NCBI RefSeq assembly: GCF_000421765.1
Contig: NZ_ATXQ01000001.1
Location: 372,001-436,000, forward strand
Direction: 5' to 3'
Length of the DNA stretch: 64,000 nt
Source: Denitrificimonas caeni DSM 24390
GTDB taxonomy: Bacteria; Pseudomonadota; Gammaproteobacteria; Pseudomonadales; Pseudomonadaceae
Of the stretch, positions 41,000-53,599 are shown piece after piece. Below the pieces are notes generated by a model. It saw only the letters and a program-made list of their open reading frames with translations. It ran no database searches and had not been told where the DNA came from. The position numbers and the translations under genes were made by a program. How positions within the stretch are numbered: the first letter of the stretch is position 1; the number at the start of each line of letters is the position of its first letter.

Positions 41000-42082
41000 T
41001 TATCTCAGTTTCAAGGTGGCAAGTCCCACCAGTACGAGGACCACAGTGATGATCCAGAAGCGCACGATCACACGCGGCTCTGGCCAGCCTTTTAATTCAA
41101 AATGATGATGAATCGGCGCCATCCGGAAGACACGCTTACCGGTTAACTTAAAAGAAGCCACTTGAATCACCACCGACAAGGTTTCCACGACAAACACTCC
41201 GCCCATAATGAACAGGACAATTTCTTGACGTACTACAACAGCCACAGTACCGAGCGCAGCGCCGAGCGCTAGAGCTCCGACATCACCCATAAAGACTTGT
41301 GCTGGATAAGTGTTGAACCATAAAAAGCCTAAGCCTGCGCCAACCAGTGCACCGCAGAAAATGATTAACTCACCGACACCTGGCACATAAGGAATAAACA
41401 GATACTGGGCAAAGCTTACGTGACCTGAAAGATAGGCAAAAATACCCAACGCGCCGCCCACCAAAACCGTTGGCAAAATCGCTAATCCGTCTAATCCGTC
41501 AGTCAGATTGACTGCGTTACTGGTGCCAACAATCACTAAATAGGTCAGGACAATAAAGCCTGCACCCAATGGAATACTGATGTCTTTCAAGAACGGCACA
41601 ATCAGTGCTGTTTCACCTGGCGTTTGTGCAGTGAAATACAACACCAGCGCTGCCGCCAAACCAAACACTGACTGCCAGAAATACTTCCAACGACCCGGCA
41701 GGCCACGTGAGTTTTTCTCAACCACTTTACGGTAATCATCGACCCAACCAATGGCGCCAAACAGCAGCGTCACCAACAATACAATCCATACATAGCGATT
41801 ACTCAGGTCAGCCCAAAGCAAAGTACTAATAGTGATTGAAGCCAAAATCAATGCACCACCCATGGTGGGTGTGCCGGATTTAGACAGGTGCGATTGCGGC
41901 CCATCGGTGCGCACCGATTGGCCAATTTGCAAATTACGCAAAGTACGGATCATTTTTGGACCGAGCCACAATGACATCACTAAAGCTGTGAGCACGCCAA
42001 AAATCCCGCGCAGAGTCAGGTACTGAAAGACTGCAAAGCCTTTGTAGTACTGCTGTAAGTACTCTGCTAATAAAAGCAACAT
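41000..42082 (-). CDS. mraY: Phospho-MurNAc-pentapeptide translocase MraY
   Basis: Integral membrane enzyme that attaches phospho-MurNAc-pentapeptide to undecaprenyl phosphate, forming lipid I. It has 360 residues and ten membrane segments. The Mg-binding aspartates lie in [16 protein letters not shown] and [13 protein letters not shown], and the catalytic Asp in [12 protein letters not shown]. The HHH motif is in [12 protein letters not shown]. The start touches the murF stop by one base. Confidence 0.98.
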   Translation of the reverse strand: MLLLLAEYLQQYYKGFAVFQYLTLRGIFGVLTALVMSLWLGPKMIRTLRNLQIGQSVRTDGPQSHLSKSGTPTMGGALILASITISTLLWADLSNRYVWIVLLVTLLFGAIGWVDDYRKVVEKNSRGLPGRWKYFWQSVFGLAAALVLYFTAQTPGETALIVPFLKDISIPLGAGFIVLTYLVIVGTSNAVNLTDGLDGLAILPTVLVGGALGIFAYLSGHVSFAQYLFIPYVPGVGELIIFCGALVGAGLGFLWFNTYPAQVFMGDVGALALGAALGTVAVVVRQEIVLFIMGGVFVVETLSVVIQVASFKLTGKRVFRMAPIHHHFELKGWPEPRVIVRFWIITVVLVLVGLATLKLR

Positions 42083-43458
42083 CAGAGTGTTTCCCCTAAA
42101 CCAGTGCGCAGTGCATTAACAACGTTTTCCATTGCCGCACTGCGTGAACCTTTAATTAAAAGCGTTGCCGGACCGCTAACTTGCGCCAGCAGTGCTTCGA
42201 TCAGACTGTTTTGTTCTAGAAAGTGCCGCGATACGCCACAATATTGTGCAATCGCATGCTGCATCAGTGGTCCTACCGCATAAACAGCATCCACTTTGCC
42301 ATTGGCATAGGCACCAATCTGCGCATGCTCACGCTCTGCCCATATCCCCAGTTCGCCCATATCACCCAATACTAAGACGCGCTGACCGGGCATGTTTTCG
42401 AGAACATCAATCGCGGCGCGAATCGAAGCAGGGTTGGCGTTATAGCTGTCATCAATCAACTGCACATGGTTGGCACACTCATGCACCACGCTGCGCCCAG
42501 AGATTGCGCTCATGCTTTCCAAGCCTTGCTTGATCGCTGTCAGTGGCAAACCTAAAGCATGCGCCGCTGCCGTGGCAGCTAAGGCATTACTGACGTTGTG
42601 CAAACCCAACACCGCCAACTGGATAAAGCCCTCACCCGCCACTCCGTGCAGGTTAAAGCCCATGCGTCCTTGTGCATTACTGCTAATAGCGCTGGCATAG
42701 ACATCGGCGGCAGGATTACTAGTAGAGAAGCTAAGCACTTGGCAAATAGTGTTGCGGGTACGCCACTGCTCAAAAGCGTCGTCATCAAGATTGAGAACGG
42801 CAGTATGCTCAGCACCTAAACCATCAAGAATTTCGCCTTTAGCTAAAACAATTTGCTCAGGACCACCAAACTCGCCAGCATGCGCCATGCCCGCATTGCT
42901 GATCACTGCCACCATAGGCTGGACTAGCGCAGCGGTATAAGCAATTTCACCAAGACGCGAAGCGCCTAACTCAACTACCGCTGCGCGATGCTGGGCATTG
43001 AGTTCCAGCAAGGTGAAAGGCACACCCAACTCATTATTGAGGTTGCCACGCGTGGCCAGTACCGCAGTTGCACCCAAAGCACTACGACAGATACTGGCAA
43101 GCATTTCTTTAACTGTGGTTTTACCGCTGGAGCCGGTGACTGCAACAGTCTTGCCGCTAAATTGCTGGCGATTGAGCAAAGCAATTTGTCCCAAAGCAAT
43201 CCGCGTATCAGCAACAAGTAACTGCGGGATGGCTAAATCAGCAGTAATTTCTTCCACAACAGCAGCCACTGCGCCACGTTTAGCCACATCGGCTAAATAG
43301 CTATGGCCGTCAAAAAACTCACCACGCAAAGCAACAAATAACTGCCCGTTCGTGACTTTGCGACTATCACTACTGAGTGCGCTAAATTCAACATCAGCGC
43401 CGATTAAGCGAGCATTGAGTGGATTAACCAGCTGGCTTAACTGCAATGATTTAAACAT
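42082..43458 (-). CDS. murF: UDP-MurNAc-tripeptide--D-alanyl-D-alanine ligase
   Basis: Completes the pentapeptide by adding D-Ala-D-Ala made by Ddl. The 458-residue protein has the Mur ligase N-domain ([18 protein letters not shown]), the ATP loop [14 protein letters not shown] (about residues 105-118), the carbamylated-Lys region AKGEILDGL, and the C-domain [17 protein letters not shown]. It overlaps murE by 8 bases. All family motifs are present. Confidence 0.97.
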   Translation of the reverse strand: MFKSLQLSQLVNPLNARLIGADVEFSALSSDSRKVTNGQLFVALRGEFFDGHSYLADVAKRGAVAAVVEEITADLAIPQLLVADTRIALGQIALLNRQQFSGKTVAVTGSSGKTTVKEMLASICRSALGATAVLATRGNLNNELGVPFTLLELNAQHRAAVVELGASRLGEIAYTAALVQPMVAVISNAGMAHAGEFGGPEQIVLAKGEILDGLGAEHTAVLNLDDDAFEQWRTRNTICQVLSFSTSNPAADVYASAISSNAQGRMGFNLHGVAGEGFIQLAVLGLHNVSNALAATAAAHALGLPLTAIKQGLESMSAISGRSVVHECANHVQLIDDSYNANPASIRAAIDVLENMPGQRVLVLGDMGELGIWAEREHAQIGAYANGKVDAVYAVGPLMQHAIAQYCGVSRHFLEQNSLIEALLAQVSGPATLLIKGSRSAAMENVVNALRTGLGETL

Positions 43459-44919
43459 TGTCCACCTGCCATGCAGCTAACGCCTGCTGTGCTTGCTCAA
43501 TGTCAGAAAAATGCTGACGCACGTGCTTTATCTCTTGGTAATCTTCATGGCCTTTACCGGCCAAAACGATGACATCTTCACGGCGCGCCTGAGCAATAAT
43601 TTGTGCAATAGCAGCAGCGCGTCCGGCTACTTCGGTGACGGCAGCATCGGCGCTAAAACCGCTCAATACCGCAGCACGGATGCTGGCTGGATCTTCGCCA
43701 CGTGGATTATCATCGGTGACCACCGCAGCATCAGCTAAACGCCCTACCACTTCGGCCATTAACGGGCGCTTACCGGCGTCGCGATCACCGCCACAACCAA
43801 ATAAGCACAGCAAGCGACCATTAGCTGCGACATGCGGACGCAAAGCGCTTAGCACTTGCTCTAAGGCATCAGGCGTGTGCGCATAATCAACCACCACTAA
43901 AGGCTGCTGTTGCCCACCAAGCACTTGCATGCGCCCAGCAGGACCTTGCAATAAAGGGATCACTGCCAGTGCTTGCTTGAGGGAATATTCCAAGCCCAAT
44001 AAAGCGCCAGCAACGGCTAATAAATTACTTAAGTTAAAACGACCAATCAGCGGGCTAGATAAATTACCTTCGCCATGCGCAGTGACCACCTCTGCTTCAA
44101 TGCCTGTGGCGCTGAAGCGAACATTGCGGCAATAAACAGTGGCACTGGAATCAGTCAAGCTATAGGTAATCAAACGTGCTGAACTGTGTTTTTCGGCAAG
44201 CTCGCGACCAAAGGCGTCATCCAGATTCAAGACTGTTGCACGCAAATCTGGCCAGCTAAATAAACGCGCCTTGGTTTCCGCGTAGGCCTGCATCGAACCA
44301 TGGTAATCAAGATGATCGCGGGTCAAATTGGTTAACACCGCCACCGCAACTTTAACGGCAGCAATGCGATGCTGCGCCAAGCCATGGGACGAGACTTCCA
44401 TCGCTACAGCTTTCGCACCGGCATTTTTCAGGTCAGCTAAAGTTGCTTGCACTGCTAATGGGTCTGGCGTGGTGAATTGTCCACTGACTAAACTGCCATA
44501 AAAGCCGCAGCCTAAAGTGCCAATTAAACCGCAGCGCTGACCGAGCAAATCTAAAGCCTGTGCCAATAATTGGGTGACGCTGGTTTTACCATTGGTACCG
44601 GTGACCGCTACAACGCGCATGGCACGGCTTGGCTCACCATAAAAACGCCCGGCAATTTCAGAAAGCTGCGCTTGCAAACCATGAGTAGGCAGCAGCAAGG
44701 CTTCACTGTCATGCATCGGTAATGCATCACCTGCTTCATAGGCGACTGCTGCTGCACCGCGTGCAATGGCATCACCAATGTAATCACGGCCGTCTTGCTG
44801 ATTGCCGTCCACTGCTAAAAATAAGTCGCCAGGGCGCACTTTCCGGCTGTCGAGAGTCAACTCACGAATCAGCGTCGAACTGGGTGCTTGCGCGAACAAT
44901 TGGTTCAGAGGCATTGCCA

Positions 44920-44920
<1 letters not shown>
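43451..44920 (-). CDS. murE: UDP-MurNAc-L-Ala-D-Glu--meso-diaminopimelate ligase
   Basis: Adds the third residue of the stem peptide. VTGTNGKTSVTQLLAQ is the ATP loop (near residues 112-127), MEVSSHGLAQHR and LTRDHLDYHGSM are catalytic-site blocks. VVTDDNPRGEDPASI holds the DNPR signature that selects meso-diaminopimelate rather than lysine. The 489 residues match Pseudomonas MurE. ATG 44920 overlaps the ftsI stop (TAATG); an ATG two codons later is also possible. Confidence 0.97.
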
Positions 44921-46933
<2,013 letters not shown>

Positions 46934-46937
<4 letters not shown>

Positions 46938-47875
46938 CGTAATTTCTCCGCGACGCGCATCACGGCACTGCGCGCTCGGGGGTTGGCTTTCAGCTCATCA
47001 GCGCCAGCGTATTGCGGCTTACCTATGACTTTAAGAATAGGGTCAAATTTTTCAGGAATAATCGGCAAGTGACGCGGCATCTGGTCAGCCTCGCCCTTCG
47101 CTAGACGACGCATAAACTGTTTAACAATGCGATCTTCCAATGAATGGAAGCTGATCACCACCAAACGGCCACCGACTTTTAATGACGCCAACGCGGCCTC
47201 GAGACCTTGCTCTAAATCGGCGAGTTCATTGTTTAAATGAATGCGCATACCCTGAAAAGCGCGGGTTGCAGGATTTTTACCTTTCTCCCAAGCTGGATTG
47301 GCTTCAGTTAATACCGCAGCTAAGTCCGCAGTACGGGTAAAAGGCTGCAACTGGCGACGCGCTACTACGGCATTCGCCATACGCTTAGCAAAACGCTCTT
47401 CACCGTATTCTTTAAACACACGCGCCATTTCTTCGGCACTGACCTCAGCCACCCACTGCGCAGCACTGATGCCTTCAGCAGGGTTCATGCGCATATCTAA
47501 AGGGCCGTCATGCATAAAGCTAAAGCCACGCTCAGCATCATCAAGCTGTGGCGAAGACACGCCAAGATCCAATAACACGCCATCAACTGCAGTCAGCAAT
47601 TGACGCTGCTGCAACTCTGCATCCATTTCTGCAAAACTGCGCTGCACAATCGAGAAGCGTGGGTCTTGCTGCTGCAATTCGAGGCCAGTTGCAATCGCTA
47701 ACGGGTCTTTATCAAAACCCAGCAACCTACCGGACTCATCTAACTGCTTAAGAATTAAACGACTGTGGCCACCACGGCCAAAGGTGCCATCGACATAACA
47801 GCCAGCCGGACGCATTGCGAGAGCGTTTACCGCCTCATCAAGCAATACCGTGATATGACTAAACTGTTCGCTCAT
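46934..47875 (-). CDS. rsmH: 16S rRNA (cytosine1402-N4)-methyltransferase
   Basis: SAM-dependent enzyme that methylates N4 of C1402 in 16S rRNA. The 313-residue protein starts with [13 protein letters not shown] and has the SAM site [16 protein letters not shown] and [51 protein letters not shown] and [17 protein letters not shown] are standard RsmH blocks. It lies two bases downstream of mraZ. Confidence 0.97.
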
Positions 47876-47877
47876 AA

Positions 47878-48333
47878 TTATAGAACCAGATTCATTAATT
47901 CTTCGGGCAGATGATCAGGATTTTTAATGTCCTGCAAATCGCTGGTGAGTAGCTCATTCCACTTATCTTCATCCCACAACTGAAACTTATTCAGCTGCCC
48001 CACTAGCATTACTTGCTTAGTTAGGCCTGCCTGCTCACGCAAACGTGCAGGAATCAGCAGTCGACCACTGCTATCGAGCTCTAAATCCACCGCGCTACCA
48101 ATCAGTAGTCGATTCAGCTGACGAGTTTCTGGGCGTAAAGAAGGCATTTGACTGAGCTGGGCTTCAATTCTTTCCCAGTCCGGCAAAGGGTAAATACACA
48201 GACACGGATCCGCTAAGTCGATCGTAATGACCAACTGTCCGTCGCAACGCTCGACAAGCTCCTCTCGATACCGACTTGGCATCGCAAGGCGCCCTTTGGC
48301 GTCAAGATTAATAGCGCTGGATCCACGAAACAC
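47878..48333 (-). CDS. mraZ: Transcriptional regulator MraZ
   Basis: AbrB-fold DNA-binding protein that binds repeats in front of its own operon and regulates the dcw cluster. The 151-residue protein has two SpoVT/AbrB-like halves, each with the DxxGRxxxP core: [16 protein letters not shown] and [16 protein letters not shown]. The start is GTG 48333 with AAAGGTG seven bases upstream. Four 10-base-spaced GTGKS repeats just upstream match the known MraZ operator. Confidence 0.97.
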   Translation of the reverse strand: MFRGSSAINLDAKGRLAMPSRYREELVERCDGQLVITIDLADPCLCIYPLPDWERIEAQLSQMPSLRPETRQLNRLLIGSAVDLELDSSGRLLIPARLREQAGLTKQVMLVGQLNKFQLWDEDKWNELLTSDLQDIKNPDHLPEELMNLVL

Positions 48334-48372
48334 GAGTGTGCACCTTTATTATTCGACATTTACGTGAAAAAA

Positions 48373-48407
48373 CCCACTTTTTCCCACTTCATGCCACTTA
48401 TGCACAC
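48373..48407 (-). promoter_or_regulatory. MraZ-box repeats (candidate MraZ operator)
   Basis: On the minus strand GTGTG, GTGGC, GTGGG and GTGGG begin every ten bases (48407, 48397, 48387, 48377), each separated by five bases. MraZ of E. coli and others binds TGGG-type repeats spaced by five. They overlap the predicted transcription start, fitting repression. Confidence 0.75.
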
Positions 48408-48435
48408 TATAGAAATCCGAGCCCCCCACCGTCAA
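48406..48435 (-). promoter_or_regulatory. Sigma-70 promoter of the dcw cluster
   Basis: On the minus strand TTGACG (48435-48430), an 18-base spacer, then TATAGT (48411-48406). Transcription would start near 48399, about 66 bases before the mraZ start, within the MraZ repeats. Confidence 0.75.
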
Positions 48436-48626
48436 GCTATAAACACAGAAAACCTTTTATATTTCTTGAACTTAGATACAGTTATTAAAATAATCACAGG
48501 TCTAAAAAGTGCTTTTTAAAAACAACCGCATACAGATGAACACCTTAACTATCGAAGTTAAAGTGAAGCATTAAGAGGAGATGTTATTTTCGCTCTGACC
48601 AACGGTCGTTAGGCAGAAAAAGAAGT

Positions 48627-48983
48627 GGAGAGTCGATCTGTAAGCCGGGTTTTGTCGTGAACAGTCATTCCTCTAGGGTCGCCATCACTGGCGACCTCAA
48701 GCAACCTACCCGAGTCCAGCGCGGGCCACGCCAATGGACTCCTATTTGGTCTTGCTCCAAGTGGGGTTTACCTAGCCACGGACTGTTACCAGCCGTGCGG
48801 TGCGCTCTTACCGCACCTTTTCACCCTTACCGGCACTTGCGTGCTTAGGCGGTTATTTTCTGCGGCACTTTCCATAGGCTCACGCCTCCCAGGAGTTACC
48901 TGGCACTTCGCCCTACGGAGCCCGGACTTTCCTCCCTCGCATTACCGAAGTAATGCAACAGCGACTGTCCGATCGACTCTCCG
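48627..48983 (-). ncRNA. rnpB: RNase P RNA (M1 RNA, type A)
   Basis: Catalytic RNA that removes tRNA 5' leaders. On the minus strand the 5' end (GGAGAGTCGATCGGACAG) pairs with the 3' end (GATCGACTCTCC) as stem P1. The universal GAGGGAGGAAAGTCCGGGCT block, CCCAGGAGGCGTGAGCC-like region, GGTAAGAGC and the 3' ACCCGGCTTACAG segment are all visible. The P1 stem is followed by CACTTCTTTTT, a likely terminator. Position upstream of mraZ is as in Pseudomonas. End coordinates are within a few bases. Confidence 0.95.
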
Positions 48984-49036
48984 CCGCGAAGAGTACGGTG
49001 CATTAACCAGCACCGCAAGTCTTTGCAATGAAAAGT

Positions 49037-50302
49037 TTACTCAGTCACTCGCCCTACAGATTCATGACTCGCCAGCCAACGCAGCATGCCATGCCCAGCA
49101 GCAAAGCCGCTGGCTAGACAGGCTGTTAATAAGTAACCGCCGGTAGGCGCATCCCAATCGAGCATTTCGCCAGCGCAAAACACACCGGGCAACGGCTTGA
49201 GCATCAGGTTTTGGTCCAACATCTCAGCCTTAACTCCGCCAGCCGTACTGATTGCTTCGGCCATGGGTCTGGCGTGCAGCAACCGTATCGGCAAAGCTTT
49301 AATCGCTGCGGTTAACTGCGCCATGTCATTAAAACTCTCTGCAGGTGCGCACTCGCGCAGCAAGGCTGCTTTCACACCATCCAAACCCAACTGTTGCTGT
49401 AAATGCTTGGTTAAGGTTTTTTTACCTCGCGGTCTCTGTAATGCCGCAAGCACCTCTGCGTAGGTTTTATGCGGCAAACAATCCATCTCAAGCAAGCAAT
49501 GTCCTTGTGCGGCAATCTGCTGACGAATCTCTGCCGACAACGCATACACCAAACTACCCTCCACGCCTGTTGCGGTTAGCAGCCACTCGCCTTGACGATA
49601 AACCTGTCCAGCAACACGCAACGCACAGTTTTTAACCGGCGCCGCCACCCATTTATCCAATAGAAAAGCACTCCAAGCGGCCACATCAAAACCACAGTTA
49701 CTCGCTTCTAAGGCCGCTATCGCCACGCCACGGTGCTGCAGTATGGGTATCCACGCCGCATCCGAGCCCAATCGCGGCCAGCTACCACCACCCAAGGCCA
49801 GTAGCACAGCACTCGCCTGCACTTGTTGCTCACCTGCGTCTGTCGCAATGCGTAGCGCACCTTGCGCATCCCAACCCAACCAGCGACTGCGCGTATGAAT
49901 TTTCACGCCCAAGCTCCTCAGGCGTTGCAACCACGCTCGTAATAAAGGTGCAGCTTTCATTTCTTTCGGGAAAACTCGCCCCGAACTACCTACAAAGGTT
50001 TCAATGCCTAAGCCATGTACCCAATGGCGTACGGCTTCTGCGTCAAACTGTGTCAGCCAACGCTCAACCCAATCTGTTTGCGCACTGTAGCGCTGCATAA
50101 AAGTCGTTTTATCTTCACTATGGGTGATATTAAGACCGCCAATTCCCGCCAGTAAAAACTTACGCCCGAGCGAGGGCATCGCATCGAACAGTTGCACGCT
50201 ATGCCCTGCCTGCGCGAGCACTTCAGCTGCCATTAACCCAGCAGGACCGCCACCGATAATACAAACAGGGGCTGCCATTGAGTTATGCTGAGAACCTGAC
50301 AT
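49037..50302 (-). CDS. FAD-dependent oxidoreductase of the HI0933/BaiN family
   Basis: Flavoprotein with an N-terminal dinucleotide fold (VCIIGGGPAGLMAAEVLAQAG) and the family block GRKFLLAGIGGLNITHSE. ETFVGSSGRVFPKEMKAAPLL, LALGGGSWPRLGSD and GVFCAGEMLDWDAPTGGYLLT, with a C-terminal flavin-contact motif, match the TIGR03862-type subgroup. The biological substrate is unknown. I start at ATG 50302 (MSGSQHNSMAAPVC); ATG 50278 is also possible and SD evidence does not decide. It follows rnpB, where Pseudomonas usually has rsmI. Confidence 0.88.
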   Translation of the reverse strand: MSGSQHNSMAAPVCIIGGGPAGLMAAEVLAQAGHSVQLFDAMPSLGRKFLLAGIGGLNITHSEDKTTFMQRYSAQTDWVERWLTQFDAEAVRHWVHGLGIETFVGSSGRVFPKEMKAAPLLRAWLQRLRSLGVKIHTRSRWLGWDAQGALRIATDAGEQQVQASAVLLALGGGSWPRLGSDAAWIPILQHRGVAIAALEASNCGFDVAAWSAFLLDKWVAAPVKNCALRVAGQVYRQGEWLLTATGVEGSLVYALSAEIRQQIAAQGHCLLEMDCLPHKTYAEVLAALQRPRGKKTLTKHLQQQLGLDGVKAALLRECAPAESFNDMAQLTAAIKALPIRLLHARPMAEAISTAGGVKAEMLDQNLMLKPLPGVFCAGEMLDWDAPTGGYLLTACLASGFAAGHGMLRWLASHESVGRVTE

Positions 50303-50454
50303 AAAGCTGGTGCCTTCATTGAAGATTAAAGGTGAAAGAATACCAGCCAAGTAATAGATAGCCGACAAAAGGTGAAAAAATCTTTAATATCACCGACCAA
50401 GCACACAATAATTCCATCAATCGCATCTATCTGTAAGCCCTCACGAGGAACCTA

Positions 50455-51342
50455 ATGAATTCAATTCTTGACCAACTAGTGTCGCTATTGAGCATGGAAA
50501 CCATTGAAGAAAATCTATTTCGCGGCGCCAGCCAAGACTTAGGTTTTCGTCAGTTGTTTGGCGGCCAAGTACTTGGCCAGGCCTTATCAGCCGCTAGCCA
50601 GACTGTTGACGGCGAACGTCAAGCCAACTCTTTACATGGCTATTTCTTACGTGCCGGTGACGCCAAAAAACCAGTGGTATACCAAGTTGAACGCGTACGT
50701 GATGGTGGCAGCTTTAGCACCCGTCGCGTCACTGCAATCCAAAATGGTCAAACTATTTTCACCTGCAGCGCCTCTTTTCATCAGCAAGAAGAAGGTTTTC
50801 GTCACCAAACTGAAATGCCTGATGTGCCCCAGCCTGAGGACCTGATTCCGGAAGAAGAACTCTCGCCGCACTTAGCTAAGGCCCTCAGCCAAGAAAAGCG
50901 TGAAAAAATGCTACGCGCCAAAGCCATTGAAACGCGCCCAGTGCAAGTGCTGGATCCTCTCAACCCTGCAATCAGCGCGCCGATCAAACAAGTTTGGTTC
51001 AAAGCCGCTGGTGTTTTGCCATCATCGCCAGCACTGCATAAATACTTGTTAGCCTATGCTTCGGACTTTGGCTTGCTCACCACGTCGCTACTGCCTCATG
51101 GTGCCTCTATTTGGCAGCCGCAAATGCAAGTTGCCAGTCTCGATCACTCAATCTGGTTTCACGAAGAAGTATGCCTTGATGATTGGCTGCTCTACTCCAT
51201 GGATAGCCCATGGTCAGGCAATTCTCGCGGTTTTGCCCGTGGCAGCATTTATACCCGAGACGGACGCTTAGTTGCTTCTGTCGCGCAAGAAGGTCTGACC
51301 CGCGCTCGTGGTGATTGGCAGCATAAGGATATTATGGGTTAA
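50455..51342 (+). CDS. tesB: Acyl-CoA thioesterase II
   Basis: Hydrolyses acyl-CoA to free fatty acid and CoA. The 295-residue protein is a double hot-dog enzyme: first half FRGASQDLGFRQLFGGQVLGQAL, second half with SLDHSIWFH (catalytic Asp), NSRGFARGSIYTRDGRLVAS and VAQEGLTR (catalytic Gln). The start MNSILDQLVSLLSMETIEENLFRG is normal, with GAGGA upstream. The HAD gene begins 3 bases after its stop and is probably cotranscribed. Confidence 0.95.
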   Translation: MNSILDQLVSLLSMETIEENLFRGASQDLGFRQLFGGQVLGQALSAASQTVDGERQANSLHGYFLRAGDAKKPVVYQVERVRDGGSFSTRRVTAIQNGQTIFTCSASFHQQEEGFRHQTEMPDVPQPEDLIPEEELSPHLAKALSQEKREKMLRAKAIETRPVQVLDPLNPAISAPIKQVWFKAAGVLPSSPALHKYLLAYASDFGLLTTSLLPHGASIWQPQMQVASLDHSIWFHEEVCLDDWLLYSMDSPWSGNSRGFARGSIYTRDGRLVASVAQEGLTRARGDWQHKDIMG

Positions 51343-51345
51343 GTC

Positions 51346-51945
51346 ATGTCCGCTTATTTACGCGATTGCAGGCACTGGGTGTTTGATATGGATGGCACCC
51401 TAACCATTGCTGTGCATGACTTCCTGTATATTCGTCGCATGCTAGAGATCCCTACGCATGCCGACATTTTAGGTCATCTTGCCTCACTGCCCAGCGCTGA
51501 AGCCGTGCAAAAACATGCATGGCTGCTTGAGCATGAACGCCAACTCGCACTCAACTCTCAGCCAGCGGCTGGCGCGATCGAGCTGGTTAAGCACCTGCAT
51601 GAACGCCAACGCAATCTCGCCATTCTCACCCGCAATGCGCAAGAACTAGCGTTGATTACGCTAAATGCTATAGGCCTGGCCGATTATTTCGCACCGCAGT
51701 CAATCTTGGGTCGTGAGCAAGCCATCCCAAAACCCGACCCAGACGGTTTGCTCAGGATCGCCGCACACTGGCAGGTTAAACCGCAGGAGCTGGTTATGGT
51801 CGGTGATTTCCAGATGGACTTAAAAACTGCACAAGCGGCTGGCTCTTATGCAGTACAAGTCAATACAGCAGAGAATCTATGGCCTGAGCTGACCGATTTT
51901 CACGCCATAGATTGCCAGCAATTATTACAAGCAGTGATCGACTGA
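51346..51945 (+). CDS. HAD-superfamily hydrolase (phosphoglycolate-phosphatase-like)
   Basis: A 199-residue haloacid-dehalogenase phosphatase. Motif I is FDMDGTLTI (nucleophile Asp near residue 14), motif II ILTRN, motif III lysine in IPKPDPDGLLR, and motif IV VGDFQMDLKTAQAAG. A helical cap lies between motifs I and II. The substrate cannot be read from the sequence. It is spaced 3 bases after tesB, suggesting a shared transcript. No clear terminator was seen downstream. Confidence 0.88.
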   Translation: MSAYLRDCRHWVFDMDGTLTIAVHDFLYIRRMLEIPTHADILGHLASLPSAEAVQKHAWLLEHERQLALNSQPAAGAIELVKHLHERQRNLAILTRNAQELALITLNAIGLADYFAPQSILGREQAIPKPDPDGLLRIAAHWQVKPQELVMVGDFQMDLKTAQAAGSYAVQVNTAENLWPELTDFHAIDCQQLLQAVID

Positions 51946-52038
51946 CTGCTGCCTTGCTACACCTGCAACTGGCTTACCACCCTAAGCAGCAACTAAAACT
52001 GCGCAAACTCGGCAAGGCTCAGCTGTGTTAGCGCACAC

Positions 52039-53382
52039 TTAGCGTGGCTTAGCATTACTCGGTTTAGGCTTATGACGGCTCGGCACCGCTAAACGAGGTG
52101 CCGGCCGAATAGCGACGATTTGCGGTTTACTGTTTACTGGAAACTCATCACCCAAATGAATATTACCGCCCGCAGAGGCTTTACTCTTTTTTGGTTTCTT
52201 CGGCTTTTTGATACTGCCTAGACCCAACATCGTTTCTGGCAAACGGTGTTCTGCATAAAAATCAGGCTCATCAAAGCGCTGTAAATTAATGCCCATTAAC
52301 TCTTCAATGGCAATTAACTCATCCAACTCATCTGCACTGACTAAAGAGATCGCCTCGCCACTCAGCCCAGCACGGCCGGTACGACCAATGCGATGCACAT
52401 AATCTTGCGCCACGTTAGGTAAATCAAAGTTCACCACGTGCGGTAACTGCTCAATATCTAAGCCGCGCGCTGCCACATCGGTAGCCACCAGTACTTGTAC
52501 TCGACCTTTTTTAAAGTCTTGTAGCGCACGCAAGCGTGCCGGTTGCGTTTTGTCGCCATGAATCGCATCTGCCGTCACCTGCGCTGCAATAAGCTTTTTA
52601 TGCAGCGATTCAGCACCTTTGCGCGTACGTACAAAGACTAAAACCTGCCCCCACTGCCGACTGCTCAACAAATGCAAAAACAGTTCTGTTTTGTCTTTTT
52701 TATCCACCACCAACAGATATTGCTTAACTGTCTCTGCTGCCGAGTGTTTCGGAGTGACATCAATACGTACCGGGTCAATCAGCAACTTACCGGCCAAGGT
52801 ACGAATCGGACCCGAAAAAGTTGCAGAAAATAATAAGGTTTGGCGTTCGCGTGGCATGACAGAGAATAGCGCGTTCAACTCTTCAGCAAAACCCAAGTCC
52901 AGCATACGATCCGCTTCATCCAGCACCAGCACTTGCATTTGATGGAAACGCACAGCATTTTGCTGATACAAATCCAATAAACGCCCAGGCGTTGCCACCA
53001 GCACATCAACACCGCGGCGCAAATTCATCATTTGCGGATTAATGCTAACGCCGCCATAGGCAACTGCAGTGCGTAAGGGTAATTCACCGAGATAATGACG
53101 AATCGATTCATGCACCTGTTCAGCCAATTCGCGAGTCGGCACCAATACCAAAGTGCGCACGCAGTTAGAGGTGACCTTTTCTCCCTGAGTCAGTAGCAAT
53201 TGCAGGACTGGCAAAGTAAAAGCGGCTGTTTTTCCAGTTCCGGTTTGCGCCGCAGCTAAAACATCTTTTCCGGCCAAAACTGGGGCAATCGCCTGCTGCT
53301 GAACGGCGGTGGGCTGCTGATAACCTAACTGCTGCAGATTGGCCAACAAAGCTGGCATTAACCCTAAGTGTGCAAAAGACAT
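52039..53382 (-). CDS. rhlE: DEAD-box RNA helicase, RhlE-like
   Basis: ATP-dependent RNA helicase involved in RNA turnover or ribosome assembly. The Q motif (GYQQPTAVQQQAI) is followed by AQTGTGKT (I), PTRELAEQ (Ia), DEAD in VLDEADRMLDLGF (II), SAT (III), ATDVAARGLDIEQLP (V) and HRIGRTGRAG (VI). The C-terminal tail is basic and low in complexity (KKPKKPKKSKAS), as in RhlE proteins that use it to hold RNA. The 447 residues fit the family. The symbol is by similarity among several DEAD-box paralogues. Confidence 0.9.
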   Translation of the reverse strand: MSFAHLGLMPALLANLQQLGYQQPTAVQQQAIAPVLAGKDVLAAAQTGTGKTAAFTLPVLQLLLTQGEKVTSNCVRTLVLVPTRELAEQVHESIRHYLGELPLRTAVAYGGVSINPQMMNLRRGVDVLVATPGRLLDLYQQNAVRFHQMQVLVLDEADRMLDLGFAEELNALFSVMPRERQTLLFSATFSGPIRTLAGKLLIDPVRIDVTPKHSAAETVKQYLLVVDKKDKTELFLHLLSSRQWGQVLVFVRTRKGAESLHKKLIAAQVTADAIHGDKTQPARLRALQDFKKGRVQVLVATDVAARGLDIEQLPHVVNFDLPNVAQDYVHRIGRTGRAGLSGEAISLVSADELDELIAIEELMGINLQRFDEPDFYAEHRLPETMLGLGSIKKPKKPKKSKASAGGNIHLGDEFPVNSKPQIVAIRPAPRLAVPSRHKPKPSNAKPR

Positions 53383-53599
53383 GAACTCTCTACCTTAAAA
53401 CTGAGCTACCTGAATAGGCGTATAAGGCATTCTATAACGTTTACTGGATAGACTCTCGAATAAGTTACGCTTTAACTGACGGCTACATAGTCTCCCGGTC
53501 GCCAACTGTATCTCGCTAACACTAGCCAGTAAAATCCATTATTCTGATAATTATGCGCTATGCTAAATCCGTTACAGCTAATCAGGTAAGGGGGTTGCA

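Noticed and set aside
48657-49146. Two plus-strand reading frames of 63 and 101 codons
   Set aside because: They overlap the RNase P RNA and the end of the flavoprotein gene on the other strand; the RNA explains the conservation.
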